Shown: positions 53,150 through 61,840, counted from the stretch's first letter. The stretch is DNA of 64,000 bases from GCA-2709075 sp964492555 (GCA_964492555.1 CAZBKQ010000003.1:1-64000), one strand, 5' to 3'. Made by a program: numbers and translations. Notes: generated by a model from the sequence alone, not told the origin.

Positions 53150-54660
53150 TTTTCAGCCTCCGCCTCGCGCCGCCGGTTGCGCTCGCGCACTTTCTTGCGG
53201 AAGCTCGGGAAGCCGAGGCTCAGCACCGTGAGGATCAGCAGCGTGACCGACAGCCAACGCGTCAGGAAGACGGACATGTCGCCGTCGTAAATCTGCATGG
53301 TCTGGTCGAAATTCAGTTCCGTCAGCGCGCCCAGCACCAGCGCGATGGTGAAGGTCACACGCGGATAGTTAAACCGGATCATGAAATAGCCGATGATCGC
53401 GAAGATCAGGGCAATGACCACATCGCCAATTTCGGTATGGAGCGCATAGGCGCCGACCAGCGCGATGACCGAAACCGTCGGGATCAGTACATTGACGCTG
53501 ACCATGGTCAGCATCGCCATGTATTTGGCGAGGACAAGTACGACAAGGGTGGCGAAGACCACCGATACGGTCAGCGCGACCACGAGCGTGAAGACCAGCG
53601 GTTCGTTTTCCACCAGCAGTTTCTGGCCGGGTTCAATGCCGTGTAAAACCAGAACACCGAGAAACACGGCGGTTTCCGCGCTGCCCGGAATGCCGAAGGC
53701 CAATGTCGGGATCAGCGACCCGCCGTCCTTCGCGTTATTGGCGGATTCCGGCGCGATAACGCCCTTGATGTTTCCCTTGCCGTATTCGATGTCCGGATCG
53801 GGATCGCGCTGTACCTGTGTTGAATAGGACAGGAACGCCGCAACGGTGCCGCCGACGCCGGGGACCGCGCCGATAAAGGTGCCGTAACCGGACCCCACCA
53901 GCATGGTTGACCAGTTCTTGAAGACGGCCTTGATGCCGTCCGAGACGCGCGTAATGGCGATCGTAGAGGTGTCTTCGGCGATGGACCCGCCCTTGACCGC
54001 GAGGTTGATCATTTCCGATATAGCGAACAGCCCGATCAGGGCCGGCACCAGCTTGATGCCGTCTTCCAGCAGCGGAATGCCCATCGAATAGCGCACCGTG
54101 CCGGTGATGTCATAGAGCCCGACAAATCCGACCACCAGTCCGATGACGGCGGTGATCAGCCCCTGCAGCAGCCGGTCGCCGGAAGACACCGCGATGGCGC
54201 AAAGCCCGAAAATCGCCAACATGAAAAATTCCGGCGGTGTAAACAGCAGCACAATTTCCTTCATGATCGGGATTACCGCGACCAGTGAGATGACCCCGAT
54301 AACTCCGCCAAGCGCGGAGGCGGTCGCGCCCGCGCCGATGGCCATTCCGGCCTTGCCTTGCTGGGCCAGCGGATACCCATCAAATGTGGTGGCCGCGTTG
54401 GGGGCGATGCCGGGTGTATTCAGCAGAATGGCGCTGACGGAGCCGCCGGTCGAGGTTGCGGCCATGATGCCGCCCATCAGAATGATCGCCTGAAACGGCT
54501 CCATCCCGAAGGTCAGGGGGATCATCAATGCGACCGCCGTGGTGCCGCCCAGGCCGGGTATGGCGCCGAACAGCAGCCCGACTGCGGAACCCGCCATCAG
54601 CAACAGGATCGAGTTGAAGGAGGCGAGATTGATAATGCCTGCAATAAGTGAATCGAACAC
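53146..54660 (-). CDS. tctA: TTT transporter large permease (TctA)
   Basis: A 504-residue membrane protein with the duplicated Gly-rich motifs of TctA: LFGAIPGLGGTTAVALMIP near residue 30 and YGTFIGAVPGVGGTVAAFLS near residue 260, plus FGIPGSAETAVFLGVLVLHG. About 12 helices. Overlaps tctB by 4 bases. Separated from the upstream tctC by a 105-base spacer with an intrinsic terminator-like hairpin, so its expression is probably lower than that of the binding protein. Confidence 0.93.
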   Translation of the reverse strand: MFDSLIAGIINLASFNSILLLMAGSAVGLLFGAIPGLGGTTAVALMIPLTFGMEPFQAIILMGGIMAATSTGGSVSAILLNTPGIAPNAATTFDGYPLAQQGKAGMAIGAGATASALGGVIGVISLVAVIPIMKEIVLLFTPPEFFMLAIFGLCAIAVSSGDRLLQGLITAVIGLVVGFVGLYDITGTVRYSMGIPLLEDGIKLVPALIGLFAISEMINLAVKGGSIAEDTSTIAITRVSDGIKAVFKNWSTMLVGSGYGTFIGAVPGVGGTVAAFLSYSTQVQRDPDPDIEYGKGNIKGVIAPESANNAKDGGSLIPTLAFGIPGSAETAVFLGVLVLHGIEPGQKLLVENEPLVFTLVVALTVSVVFATLVVLVLAKYMAMLTMVSVNVLIPTVSVIALVGAYALHTEIGDVVIALIFAIIGYFMIRFNYPRVTFTIALVLGALTELNFDQTMQIYDGDMSVFLTRWLSVTLLILTVLSLGFPSFRKKVRERNRRREAEAEK

Positions 54661-54723
54661 GGCAATCGCTCAAAGTATAAGAGATATACACGGCGGCTGG
54701 GTGCCGCGCGCGAAATGGAGAAA

Positions 54724-54752
54724 AACCGGCGGGCCGAAGAGACCCGCCGGTT
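54724..54752 (-). terminator. Intrinsic terminator/attenuator between tctC and tctA
   Basis: On the minus strand ACCGGCGGG-TCTCTTCGG-CCCGCCGGT is followed by TTTTC. The 9-base perfect stem and T run make a good rho-independent terminator between the binding-protein gene and the permease genes. Partial read-through would give more TctC than TctAB. Confidence 0.7.
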
Positions 54753-54765
54753 CTTGCCTTACCGG

Positions 54766-55749
54766 TTATTTCTTGACGCTGGCCGCCAGAACCGACTTGA
54801 ACTTGCTGTAATAAGCGAAAAGCTCAAGCGCCTTGGCCTTTGTCTGTTCGGCATTCAGCGGCGCCACATCGCGTCCGACCTTTTTGCCCCAGGCAGCGAA
54901 TTCCGGATCGGAAACAGCCTTGAAGACCGCGTCACCCAGCTTTTTCTTGATGGCTTTCGGTGTGCCCGGCGTGGTGCCGATCATCCGGTCGCCGCCAAGA
55001 ACGGCAAGGTCTTTCTTGCCGAGGCTGCCGGTCGTTTGAACGCCGTATTGCGACGGGCCGTTGGTGATTTCCAGCAGCGGCCGCAGATCCTTGAAGGCCT
55101 GGCGGCTTTTTTTCTTGCTGCTGATATATTTACGGAAGCTGCCGGTGGCCAGAATGGTCAGGTCGCCATCGCCCCGGATCACGCCGAGCGCGTATTTGGA
55201 GCTGGATTTATAGCCGGTGATGAAATTCGGCTTGATTCCGAACGTATCCAGCAGGATCGCCGAGGCGAGATAGCCGGTGGTGCCGGGCGCCGTCATGGGG
55301 ACCTTGATCTTGTCCTTGTAGCTCATGACGTCGTTCCAGTTCTTGAACTTGCCGGCGCGCGCGCTGGTCACGATCAGATATTTGAACTGTGCGGCGCGGG
55401 CCAGCCAATCGATGGTGCGAACGTCATAATCGGCTTTTTCGCCGATGATGTTCGGCATGGCATGACCGGGCATGTTGAACATCAGCAGGTTGGTGCCGTC
55501 CGGCTTGCGCTTGGCGAGATAGTTCGCGGCCTTCTTGCCGCGCCCGCCCGGCATGTTTTTCGGAACGACAGTTATGCCGTCGCCATAATGCTTTTCGATC
55601 AGCGGCGCGAGTTTGCGCGTTACCGTGTCGAATCCGCCGCCGGGACCATAAGCGATCAGAAATGTAATGTTTTTTGCCTGAACCGGGGTTATGGCGGCGC
55701 CGACCAGCAGAGCGGCGGCCGCCGCTCCGGTCATAAGTCTTGCGATCAT
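54766..55749 (-). CDS. tctC: TTT transporter periplasmic binding protein (TctC/Bug)
   Basis: A 327-residue protein with a signal peptide (MIARLMTGAAAAALLVGAAI, cleavage after VQA). The Bug/TctC motif KNITFLIAYGPGGGFDTVTR follows at once, then PKNMPGGRGKKAANYLAKRK. This family binds carboxylates such as citrate, aromatics or amino acids in the periplasm. The substrate loop residues do not name the ligand. It lies 94 bases after the PhyH gene on the same strand. Confidence 0.92.
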   Translation of the reverse strand: MIARLMTGAAAAALLVGAAITPVQAKNITFLIAYGPGGGFDTVTRKLAPLIEKHYGDGITVVPKNMPGGRGKKAANYLAKRKPDGTNLLMFNMPGHAMPNIIGEKADYDVRTIDWLARAAQFKYLIVTSARAGKFKNWNDVMSYKDKIKVPMTAPGTTGYLASAILLDTFGIKPNFITGYKSSSKYALGVIRGDGDLTILATGSFRKYISSKKKSRQAFKDLRPLLEITNGPSQYGVQTTGSLGKKDLAVLGGDRMIGTTPGTPKAIKKKLGDAVFKAVSDPEFAAWGKKVGRDVAPLNAEQTKAKALELFAYYSKFKSVLAASVKK

Positions 55750-55843
55750 GAAACTCCTCCCAAAGTTATGTGTTTTGTCGCGGACGATCTGAGCCGTCCT
55801 TCTTGCGAAAACAACGAAAGCTTAGAGGAATAACTTCAGCTTG

Positions 55844-56692
55844 TTAAGAGACCTTGTCGTCGAACCGCTCGACAGTGCGATTGCCCATCTCTTTCACCTT
55901 GGCGCGATAGAGCGACACCGCATGACGATAGCGTTCCATGGTCTCCGGATCTTCATCCGCACCCGGCGGGGCTTCCGCATCGAAATTGTGGAACCGGTCC
56001 TCGCCGCGCACCAGGAGTGTGCTGGTCCGGACGTCGCCGGCCTGCTTCAGGTGCGGCGGGTGGTAAATCAACGTCATGCCAAGACGTCTTTCCGTTGACC
56101 GGTTCGGCGGTGAGGAATGAATCAGAAACGCATGATGGATCGATGCCTGGCCGGGTTGCAGTTCCACCGGTACCGGATCGATGGATGACACGTCGAAATC
56201 CACCGTCTGCCCGCTGGAAAGCAAATTCCCGCCTTCGATATCCGGTTCACCGAGAGGCAACTCGCCGAGCTTGTGTGAACCGGGCAGGAATTGCATGCAG
56301 CCGCTTTCCACCGTGGCGGGGGACAGCGCCAGCCAGACCGACAGCACTTCGCACGGGTAATGGCCGAAATAGGTATTGTCCTGATGCCAGCTGACATAAC
56401 CGCCATCGCCGCCATCCTTACACCACATGGTGTTGTGATAGAGCATCAGGTCGGGACCCAGCAGATCCTCCACCGGGTCCAGCACCGCGTCGCTGGTGGC
56501 AAGATCATGAACCCAGGGAAAGCGCAGATAGAATTTGGTCTGGCCGGAACCCGTCAGCTTGCCGTCGTCCTGGGTCTGTTCAAGCCTTTGCCGAAACGAA
56601 TCCGCCTCATCGGGCGTCATGACCTCAATCGGGAAGACGAACCCGTCCCGGTTATACTGGTCAATCTGCTCCTGCGTCAGAACCTTCGGCAT
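55844..56692 (-). CDS. Phytanoyl-CoA dioxygenase family (PhyH) Fe(II)/2OG enzyme
   Basis: A 282-residue PhyH-type enzyme. The metal site is H103-Q-D105 in YVSWHQDNTYFG and H192 in LIHSSPPNRS, with R198 for 2OG. TKFYLRFPWVHDLATS and SGCMQFLPGSHKLGEL are typical of bacterial PhyH proteins that hydroxylate small molecules or secondary metabolites rather than phytanoyl-CoA. It follows the alpha/beta hydrolase gene by 7 bases. Likely cytoplasmic. Confidence 0.9.
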   Translation of the reverse strand: MPKVLTQEQIDQYNRDGFVFPIEVMTPDEADSFRQRLEQTQDDGKLTGSGQTKFYLRFPWVHDLATSDAVLDPVEDLLGPDLMLYHNTMWCKDGGDGGYVSWHQDNTYFGHYPCEVLSVWLALSPATVESGCMQFLPGSHKLGELPLGEPDIEGGNLLSSGQTVDFDVSSIDPVPVELQPGQASIHHAFLIHSSPPNRSTERRLGMTLIYHPPHLKQAGDVRTSTLLVRGEDRFHNFDAEAPPGADEDPETMERYRHAVSLYRAKVKEMGNRTVERFDDKVS

Positions 56693-56699
56693 ACGGCAC

Positions 56700-57473
56700 C
56701 TATTGCGCGTCGAGGAATTTTCTTAGCTCCGCGGTGAACTCATCCGGGCTGTCGATGGTCGAAAGATGTCCGGCATCGGGAATGGTGACGATGGTCGATC
56801 CGGGGATGCCGTCGCGGATGAATTCGCTTTCCGCCATCGGGGTCGCGTCATCGGAATCCCCGACCACGACCAGCGTCGGCGCCTTGACGTTGGGCAGATC
56901 GCCGCTCGCGTCATAGGTGAAGATCGCGCGCACCGTATCGACATAGGCCTTGGACGGGCATTTTGCGATTTCCAGCGCCAGCTCGTCGAGCTTTTCCATC
57001 GGGGTCGTCGGCATCAGGCGGTCGCCCGCATACTGGCTGCCGAATTCCTGCATCGACAGATAGGCGACCGCTTCCTGGGTGGCGTAAATCCGGTCTTCGC
57101 CACCCGGTCGGATGCGCGCGAAGGAATCCGCGATCACACAGGATTTGGCGATATCGGGCCAACGCGTGTTGAAATTGAGCAGGATCGGCCCGCCCATCGA
57201 CAACCCGACTATATGGCAGGAATCGATGCCGAGGTGATCCAGCACCGCCTTGTGATCGGCGGCGACATCCTCGACCGTGAATGTCCCGTTATAGGAACTG
57301 TCGCCATGTCCCCGGCAATCCACCGCGATGCAGCGATAGCTGTCTTTCAAAGCGGCAATCTGGTCGCGATAGAGATAGGAATTGGTGCCGAGACTGTGAA
57401 TGAACAGGACCGGCGGCCCGTCGCCGGTATCTTCGAAAAATATGGTTTCACCGTTTGCTTCGATGACGGGCAT
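56700..57473 (-). CDS. Alpha/beta hydrolase (PcaD-like)
   Basis: A 257-residue alpha/beta hydrolase. The nucleophile is S92 in GLSMGG, with DCRGHGDSS in the oxyanion region, Asp in VVGDSDDATP and His in PDAGHLSTID. The pattern resembles 3-oxoadipate enol-lactonases and related C-C or ester hydrolases. AGGAGG lies 7 bases before the ATG. Between a TauD and a PhyH gene, it may hydrolyse the product of one of the dioxygenases, which is an inference. Confidence 0.88.
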   Translation of the reverse strand: MPVIEANGETIFFEDTGDGPPVLFIHSLGTNSYLYRDQIAALKDSYRCIAVDCRGHGDSSYNGTFTVEDVAADHKAVLDHLGIDSCHIVGLSMGGPILLNFNTRWPDIAKSCVIADSFARIRPGGEDRIYATQEAVAYLSMQEFGSQYAGDRLMPTTPMEKLDELALEIAKCPSKAYVDTVRAIFTYDASGDLPNVKAPTLVVVGDSDDATPMAESEFIRDGIPGSTIVTIPDAGHLSTIDSPDEFTAELRKFLDAQ

Positions 57474-57540
57474 GGAATTCCTCCTGATTATGGCGTGTTT
57501 CGGCGAAGCGTATCATCCGCCGTGCCGCGCGCAACCCCGC

Positions 57541-58398
57541 TCAGGCCGCGGCCTGCATCGGTGCGCCCTGGATGGTGCAGCGTCGCAGAACCCGGCGTTC
57601 CTCACGCGGAAAATCGGTGCGGGCGTGGCAGGAGCTCTGATTGTCCCAGATCAGCAAATCGCCCGGCGTCCAGACATGTTCGTATATGATTGCCGGGTCC
57701 TCGCTGATCGCGAACAGCTCTTCCAGAATGGTGTCGCTGTCCTGCCGCGACAGTCCTTCGATCCGCGCGGTCATCAGCCGATTGACGTATAGCGCGGTCC
57801 GGCCGGTTTCGCGATGGCGGATAAAAATCGGCTGGGTACCGTGGCGTACGCCGGTGAGATCGCCGTCCGGGTCGGCCTTGTCCACCGTGCCGTAATTATA
57901 GATCTGCAGCACCTGGCGGCCTTCCAGCTTTCGTTTCAACGCTTCCGGGATGTTGTCGTACGCGGTGTACATATTCGAAAAACGCGTATTGCCGCCGGTC
58001 GACGGCACCTCGATCGCATAGAGAAACGTTGCCGCGTCGGGCGCCGGGTAATAGCAGGCATCGTGATGAAACCACATCTCCCCATCGGGAAGGGAACCCA
58101 GCGGGTTGCCGTCCTTGTCCCGCAGGTTGGAGACCATCATCACCGCCTCGTCGAAAGACTTGCCCTCGGGACGTTTTTCCTTGTCGCGTGACCGGCTGCC
58201 CGGCGTGCCGAATTCAGAAGTAAAGGCGACATGCTGCGGATGGGTAAGTTCCTGATCCGGTAACAGCAGGACGATATGTTCCTGCCAGGCATCACGGATC
58301 GCGTCGCGCACTTCCGGCGTCAGCGGTTGGCTCGCATCGATACCGGTAAGCCGTGCGCCAAGCGCACCCGACAGCGGGTCGAGCGTCAGGGAAGCCAT
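57541..58398 (-). CDS. TauD/TfdA-family dioxygenase (tandem copy 1)
   Basis: A 285-residue TauD paralog. Iron ligands H111 and D113 are in SLPDGEMWFHHD and H258 is in WDNQSSCHARTDF; the 2OG Arg is in ERRVLRRCT. It lies 2 bases from tandem copy 2 and shares its layout, with a KEKRPEGKSFDE insert after the first third. Third in order of transcription of the three TauD genes. Substrate unknown. Confidence 0.93.
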   Translation of the reverse strand: MASLTLDPLSGALGARLTGIDASQPLTPEVRDAIRDAWQEHIVLLLPDQELTHPQHVAFTSEFGTPGSRSRDKEKRPEGKSFDEAVMMVSNLRDKDGNPLGSLPDGEMWFHHDACYYPAPDAATFLYAIEVPSTGGNTRFSNMYTAYDNIPEALKRKLEGRQVLQIYNYGTVDKADPDGDLTGVRHGTQPIFIRHRETGRTALYVNRLMTARIEGLSRQDSDTILEELFAISEDPAIIYEHVWTPGDLLIWDNQSSCHARTDFPREERRVLRRCTIQGAPMQAAA

Positions 58399-58400
58399 TT

Positions 58401-59270
58401 TCAGGCCGCTTTTTCGGCGGCGACCATCGGGCCGCCCTCGACCGTGCAGCGTCGCAGGACCCGGCGCTGCTCCGCCGGGAAATCCTTCCGCGCATGGATA
58501 GAGCAGCGATTATCCCACATCAGCAGATCCCCCTGCTGCCAGTCATGCTCATAGACGACCGAGGGGTCTTCGGAGATGTCGTAAAGCTGTTCCAGTATGT
58601 CACTGCTTTCGGCCTCTTCGAGCCCTTCGATCCGGGCGGAAATCAGCCGGCTGACATAAAGGGCGGTTTTTCCCGTCTCGGGATGGCGGACGAAAATTGG
58701 TTGCCATTGATGCTGAATATTCTCCAGCCCCTTTTCATCCAGATCGACGCGGCCGCGCAAGGCGAAGTCATAGGCCTGCAAAACCTTGCGCCCGGCGAGC
58801 TTTTCCTTCAGCGCCGCCGGAATGTGGTCATAGGCGAGATACATGTTCGACAGGCAGGTTTCGCCGCCGGATGCGGGGATTTCCAGCGCGTGCAGCAAGG
58901 TCGCCTTGTGCGGCTCCGGCCGGTAGCTCATATCGTGATGCCACCACATCTCGCCATCGGGCAGCGAACCGGTGAAGTTGCCGTCTTCGTCCCGGTCATT
59001 ACTGACCATCATGATGGTGCCGTCATAGCCGTAATTATCTTCGTTCCGGCGGTCTTTGGGCGTGGCGCGTTCGCCGACCGTTCCGAAATAGGCGGCGACA
59101 TCGATCTGCTGATCCTTATCGAGGTCCTGGCCACGATAAACAAGGCAGATATTGTCCAGCCACGCCCGGTAAAGCCGGTCGCGGTCCGCCGCGCTGAGCG
59201 GATCGCGCATATCGATCCCGGTGATTTCCGCGCCAAGCGGCGCATCCAGTTTTTTTATCTCGAAGCTCAT
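58401..59270 (-). CDS. TauD/TfdA-family dioxygenase (tandem copy 2)
   Basis: A 289-residue TauD paralog. H111 and D113 lie in SLPDGEMWWHHD, the distal His in WDNRCSIHARKDF and the Arg in QRRVLRRCT. It differs from copies 1 and 3 in having Trp before the first His and an EDNYGYDGT loop, so substrate choice may differ. 15 bases after copy 3 and 2 bases before copy 1. The C-terminus MVAAEKAA is close to that of copy 3. Confidence 0.93.
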   Translation of the reverse strand: MSFEIKKLDAPLGAEITGIDMRDPLSAADRDRLYRAWLDNICLVYRGQDLDKDQQIDVAAYFGTVGERATPKDRRNEDNYGYDGTIMMVSNDRDEDGNFTGSLPDGEMWWHHDMSYRPEPHKATLLHALEIPASGGETCLSNMYLAYDHIPAALKEKLAGRKVLQAYDFALRGRVDLDEKGLENIQHQWQPIFVRHPETGKTALYVSRLISARIEGLEEAESSDILEQLYDISEDPSVVYEHDWQQGDLLMWDNRCSIHARKDFPAEQRRVLRRCTVEGGPMVAAEKAA

Positions 59271-59285
59271 AATGCGTTCCCGTTC

Positions 59286-60149
59286 TCAGGCAGCCTGGTC
59301 GGCCGCGATCATCGGCCCGCCCTCGGTGGTGCAGCGCCGCATCACCCGGCGGTCTTCCGGCGGAAAATCCGTGCGCGCATGGCAAGAGGCGAAATTGTCC
59401 CACATAACAAGGTCGCCGACCGTCCAGACATGTTCATAGACATTGTCCGGCGCTTCCGAAATTTCATAGAGCTCGGACAGAATCTCATCGCTTTCTGAAC
59501 GCTCCATATCCTCGATAATCGCGGTCATCAGCCGGTTGACGTAGAGCGCGGTGCGCCCGGTCTCAGGATGACGCACGAATATCGGCTGCCAGCGGTGATG
59601 AATTTGCGACAGGTCCTTTTCGACATCCGGGGTGCTGGTGGTGTCGTAATCATAGACCTGCATCGCCCGTTTGCCCGCGAGCAGCTTTTTCAGCCGTTCC
59701 GGTATCAGGTCGTAGGCCCGGTACATGTTGGTGTAGCAGGTGTGCCCGCCCCGGGACGGAATTTCTATGGCGTAGAGATAGGTGCCCTTGTGCGGTTCCG
59801 GCATGTAGCACATGTCGTGATGGAAATACATTTCACCGTCGGGCAGAGACCCGATGTAATTGCCTTTTTCGTCTTTCAGATTCGTGATCATCATGATCGA
59901 CGGGTTGAAATCCGCGCCTTCGGGGCGGGCCTCCGCCTTGCGGGAGCGCGTGCCGAGCCCGCCGAAATTGGCCGCGAAAGCGAGCTGTGACTCCATCGTC
60001 AGGTCCTGATCCTGATAAATCAGGACGATGTGCTCGTTCCAGGCGTCGAGAATTTGCGCCCTGGTTTCCGCATCCAGCGGATCATTCAGATTAATGCCGC
60101 GTACATAGGCGCCCAGCGCGGCGCCGGTCGGTTCAATCGAGATAGCCAT
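59286..60149 (-). CDS. TauD/TfdA-family dioxygenase (tandem copy 3)
   Basis: A 287-residue TauD paralog and first gene of the operon. H110 and D112 are in SLPDGEMYFHHD, the distal His in WDNFASCHARTDF, and the Arg in DRRVMRRCT. The ATG at 60149 aligns with the starts of the paralogs. A TTG at 60158 is also in frame; AGGAGGG (60162-60168) is too near the TTG and rather far from the ATG, so the exact start is unsure. The start codon lies within the CCATGG from which the divergent Cys-rich gene also starts. Confidence 0.92.
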   Translation of the reverse strand: MAISIEPTGAALGAYVRGINLNDPLDAETRAQILDAWNEHIVLIYQDQDLTMESQLAFAANFGGLGTRSRKAEARPEGADFNPSIMMITNLKDEKGNYIGSLPDGEMYFHHDMCYMPEPHKGTYLYAIEIPSRGGHTCYTNMYRAYDLIPERLKKLLAGKRAMQVYDYDTTSTPDVEKDLSQIHHRWQPIFVRHPETGRTALYVNRLMTAIIEDMERSESDEILSELYEISEAPDNVYEHVWTVGDLVMWDNFASCHARTDFPPEDRRVMRRCTTEGGPMIAADQAA

Positions 60150-60966
60150 GGCACTCAATATCCCTCCTGTAGACGTGATTATGATTGGCGGCGATTATAG
60201 CGAAATGGCTGATTACGGAAAACCGCATCTGAAAAAGACCCTGCGGCATATGTACGCGCTGCAAAATCTCTGCGGGCCGGAACTCAACGCGGACGATGCG
60301 TTGCAGGAAATGCTCGATTTCCTGTGCATGATGCGCGGCGTAAAGCCCGTCTTCGTGACCGGCCGGGGGATCTCCGACCGGAACTGGATCACCGGCATGG
60401 CGAAGATCGCCCGGGAATCCGGGCTGCGCGTGCAGGAAGGGCCGTTCTGGGATGCCTGCCCGTGGCCCGATGATATTCCCGCCTGGTATGCGGAAGACAC
60501 GCGCGCGCTGCTGGAACCGTTTCGCGCGGTCTATATCACCCGCGCCAAAAAAGCGGGGGATGAGGTCGCGGCGATCTGCGCACGCGGCGGGAGGTTGTCG
60601 ATGGCGGATGAGGCGCGGCTGCTCGCTTATCCAGAATGCTGCGTGCGGGCGCATTATCTTCGCGCCGAGGGCTGGAACCGCGCGACCCTGTCGATCCTCG
60701 CGCGCCATTGCGATGGTGACGAGGCAAAGATGAAGGAAATGCTGGCATCGGAGGAATTACCGCCGGCGGAAACCGAGGAAGAAAAAATTATCTATAAATC
60801 GGCTTACACGGTGTTTCCGGCGAAGTTCGGCAGCTGGAATCTCTGTGCGAAATGCCGGGAGTCCGCCGATTCTCCATCCGCGGCGCAGATCGCAAAAAAC
60901 CGCAAGGTCGGTGAATTCACCGATCCGGAATTTATCGCGAAGCTTGACGGGCCCGTCGCGCGCTAG
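60148..60966 (+). CDS. Cys-rich protein of unknown function
   Basis: A 272-residue soluble protein I cannot assign. Conserved-looking elements: WDACPWPDDIPAWY (about 100-113), YPECCVRAHYL (about 162-172) and near the C-terminus WNLCAKCRESADSPS (CxxC). The paired Cys and CxxC suggest metal binding. The middle is helical. The ATG at 60148 overlaps the divergent TauD start; alternative starts are GTG 60175 and ATG 60181. No clear Shine-Dalgarno precedes any of them. Its stop interlocks with the convergent methyltransferase (60963-60966). Confidence 0.72.
   Translation: MALNIPPVDVIMIGGDYSEMADYGKPHLKKTLRHMYALQNLCGPELNADDALQEMLDFLCMMRGVKPVFVTGRGISDRNWITGMAKIARESGLRVQEGPFWDACPWPDDIPAWYAEDTRALLEPFRAVYITRAKKAGDEVAAICARGGRLSMADEARLLAYPECCVRAHYLRAEGWNRATLSILARHCDGDEAKMKEMLASEELPPAETEEEKIIYKSAYTVFPAKFGSWNLCAKCRESADSPSAAQIAKNRKVGEFTDPEFIAKLDGPVAR
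60162..60168 (-). promoter_or_regulatory. Ribosome binding site inside the divergent gene
   Basis: AGGAGGG on the minus strand is the only strong Shine-Dalgarno near the TauD copy 3 start. It lies 12 bases from the ATG at 60149 and 3 bases from the alternative TTG at 60158, and falls within the first codons of the divergent gene. Confidence 0.5.
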
Positions 60967-61781
60967 CCGCGCCGCCCGTACACGAAATTGGCGGTGGTCA
61001 GGATTCGGACACCCTCGTCATCGACATATTCGGCCAGTGTTTCGGTGACCTCCGCGATAACCTGCTTCAGCCCTTCCTCGTCGAGCTGTTCAAGTGCGTG
61101 ACGGGCGGAGGGGCCGCCTGCGGCCAGCGCCTCAACAAAGGCGGCGGGAGAGTCGAAACGCGCTTCAAGAGTCTTGCGGATGACGGAAACATCCCTGAAC
61201 CCGCCATCGGCGATCACATCGCCCAACACGACCGGATCGCCGAAAGAATAGGGTTTGCGGATGCCGGTCGGGTCCACGTCATGGGATTCCAGCGCTTTTG
61301 CCACCGCGTTATGGCCGGGACACAGTTCCAGCCGGCTGAAGACGTTCAGTACAAGCCGTCCGCCCGGCTTTAACACGCGGTGGATTTCCCTGAACGCGGC
61401 AGGCCTGTCGGGCAGGAACTGATATATCTGGCCGCCGATTACCGCATCGAAGCTGTTGGCGTCGAACGGCATATCGCTGACATCGCCTTCGAGCCAATCG
61501 ACCGTGCCTGACGTATCGAGCCTTCTCGCCAGGGCGATCATGCCGGGATCGACATCAATGGCCCGCACCGACCCGCCGTCACCGACAAGAGTGGCCGCAT
61601 AGCGTGCCGCCGGGCCCGAACCGCAACCGATATCGAGTACGGACTCGCTGCTTTTCAACAGGGCGTGATCGACCAGCATTTCCGACCAGGGGCCGAAAAT
61701 CGTCGGTACAAGATATTGTTCAAAGGCCTCCGCCGCCGCGCTATCCATCGCCGCGCTGGCCGGCCGTGCCGTGCCGTTCAT
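60963..61781 (-). CDS. Class I SAM-dependent methyltransferase
   Basis: A 272-residue methyltransferase. Motif I is SVLDIGCGSGPAARYA, D after strand 2 is in AIDVDPGMIALAR, and the motif III/post-strand region is VLKPGGRLVLNVF. The pattern is of the Methyltransf_11/UbiE-like group. Target unknown. Convergent with the Cys-rich gene; the DapA gene upstream on the same strand ends 59 bases away. Confidence 0.9.
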   Translation of the reverse strand: MNGTARPASAAMDSAAAEAFEQYLVPTIFGPWSEMLVDHALLKSSESVLDIGCGSGPAARYAATLVGDGGSVRAIDVDPGMIALARRLDTSGTVDWLEGDVSDMPFDANSFDAVIGGQIYQFLPDRPAAFREIHRVLKPGGRLVLNVFSRLELCPGHNAVAKALESHDVDPTGIRKPYSFGDPVVLGDVIADGGFRDVSVIRKTLEARFDSPAAFVEALAAGGPSARHALEQLDEEGLKQVIAEVTETLAEYVDDEGVRILTTANFVYGRRG

Positions 61782-61840
61782 AGTCCAATCCCCTCAAACA
61801 GCCGGCGGTGTCGCGCCGGCGTCATTGGCCAATCCGAAAA

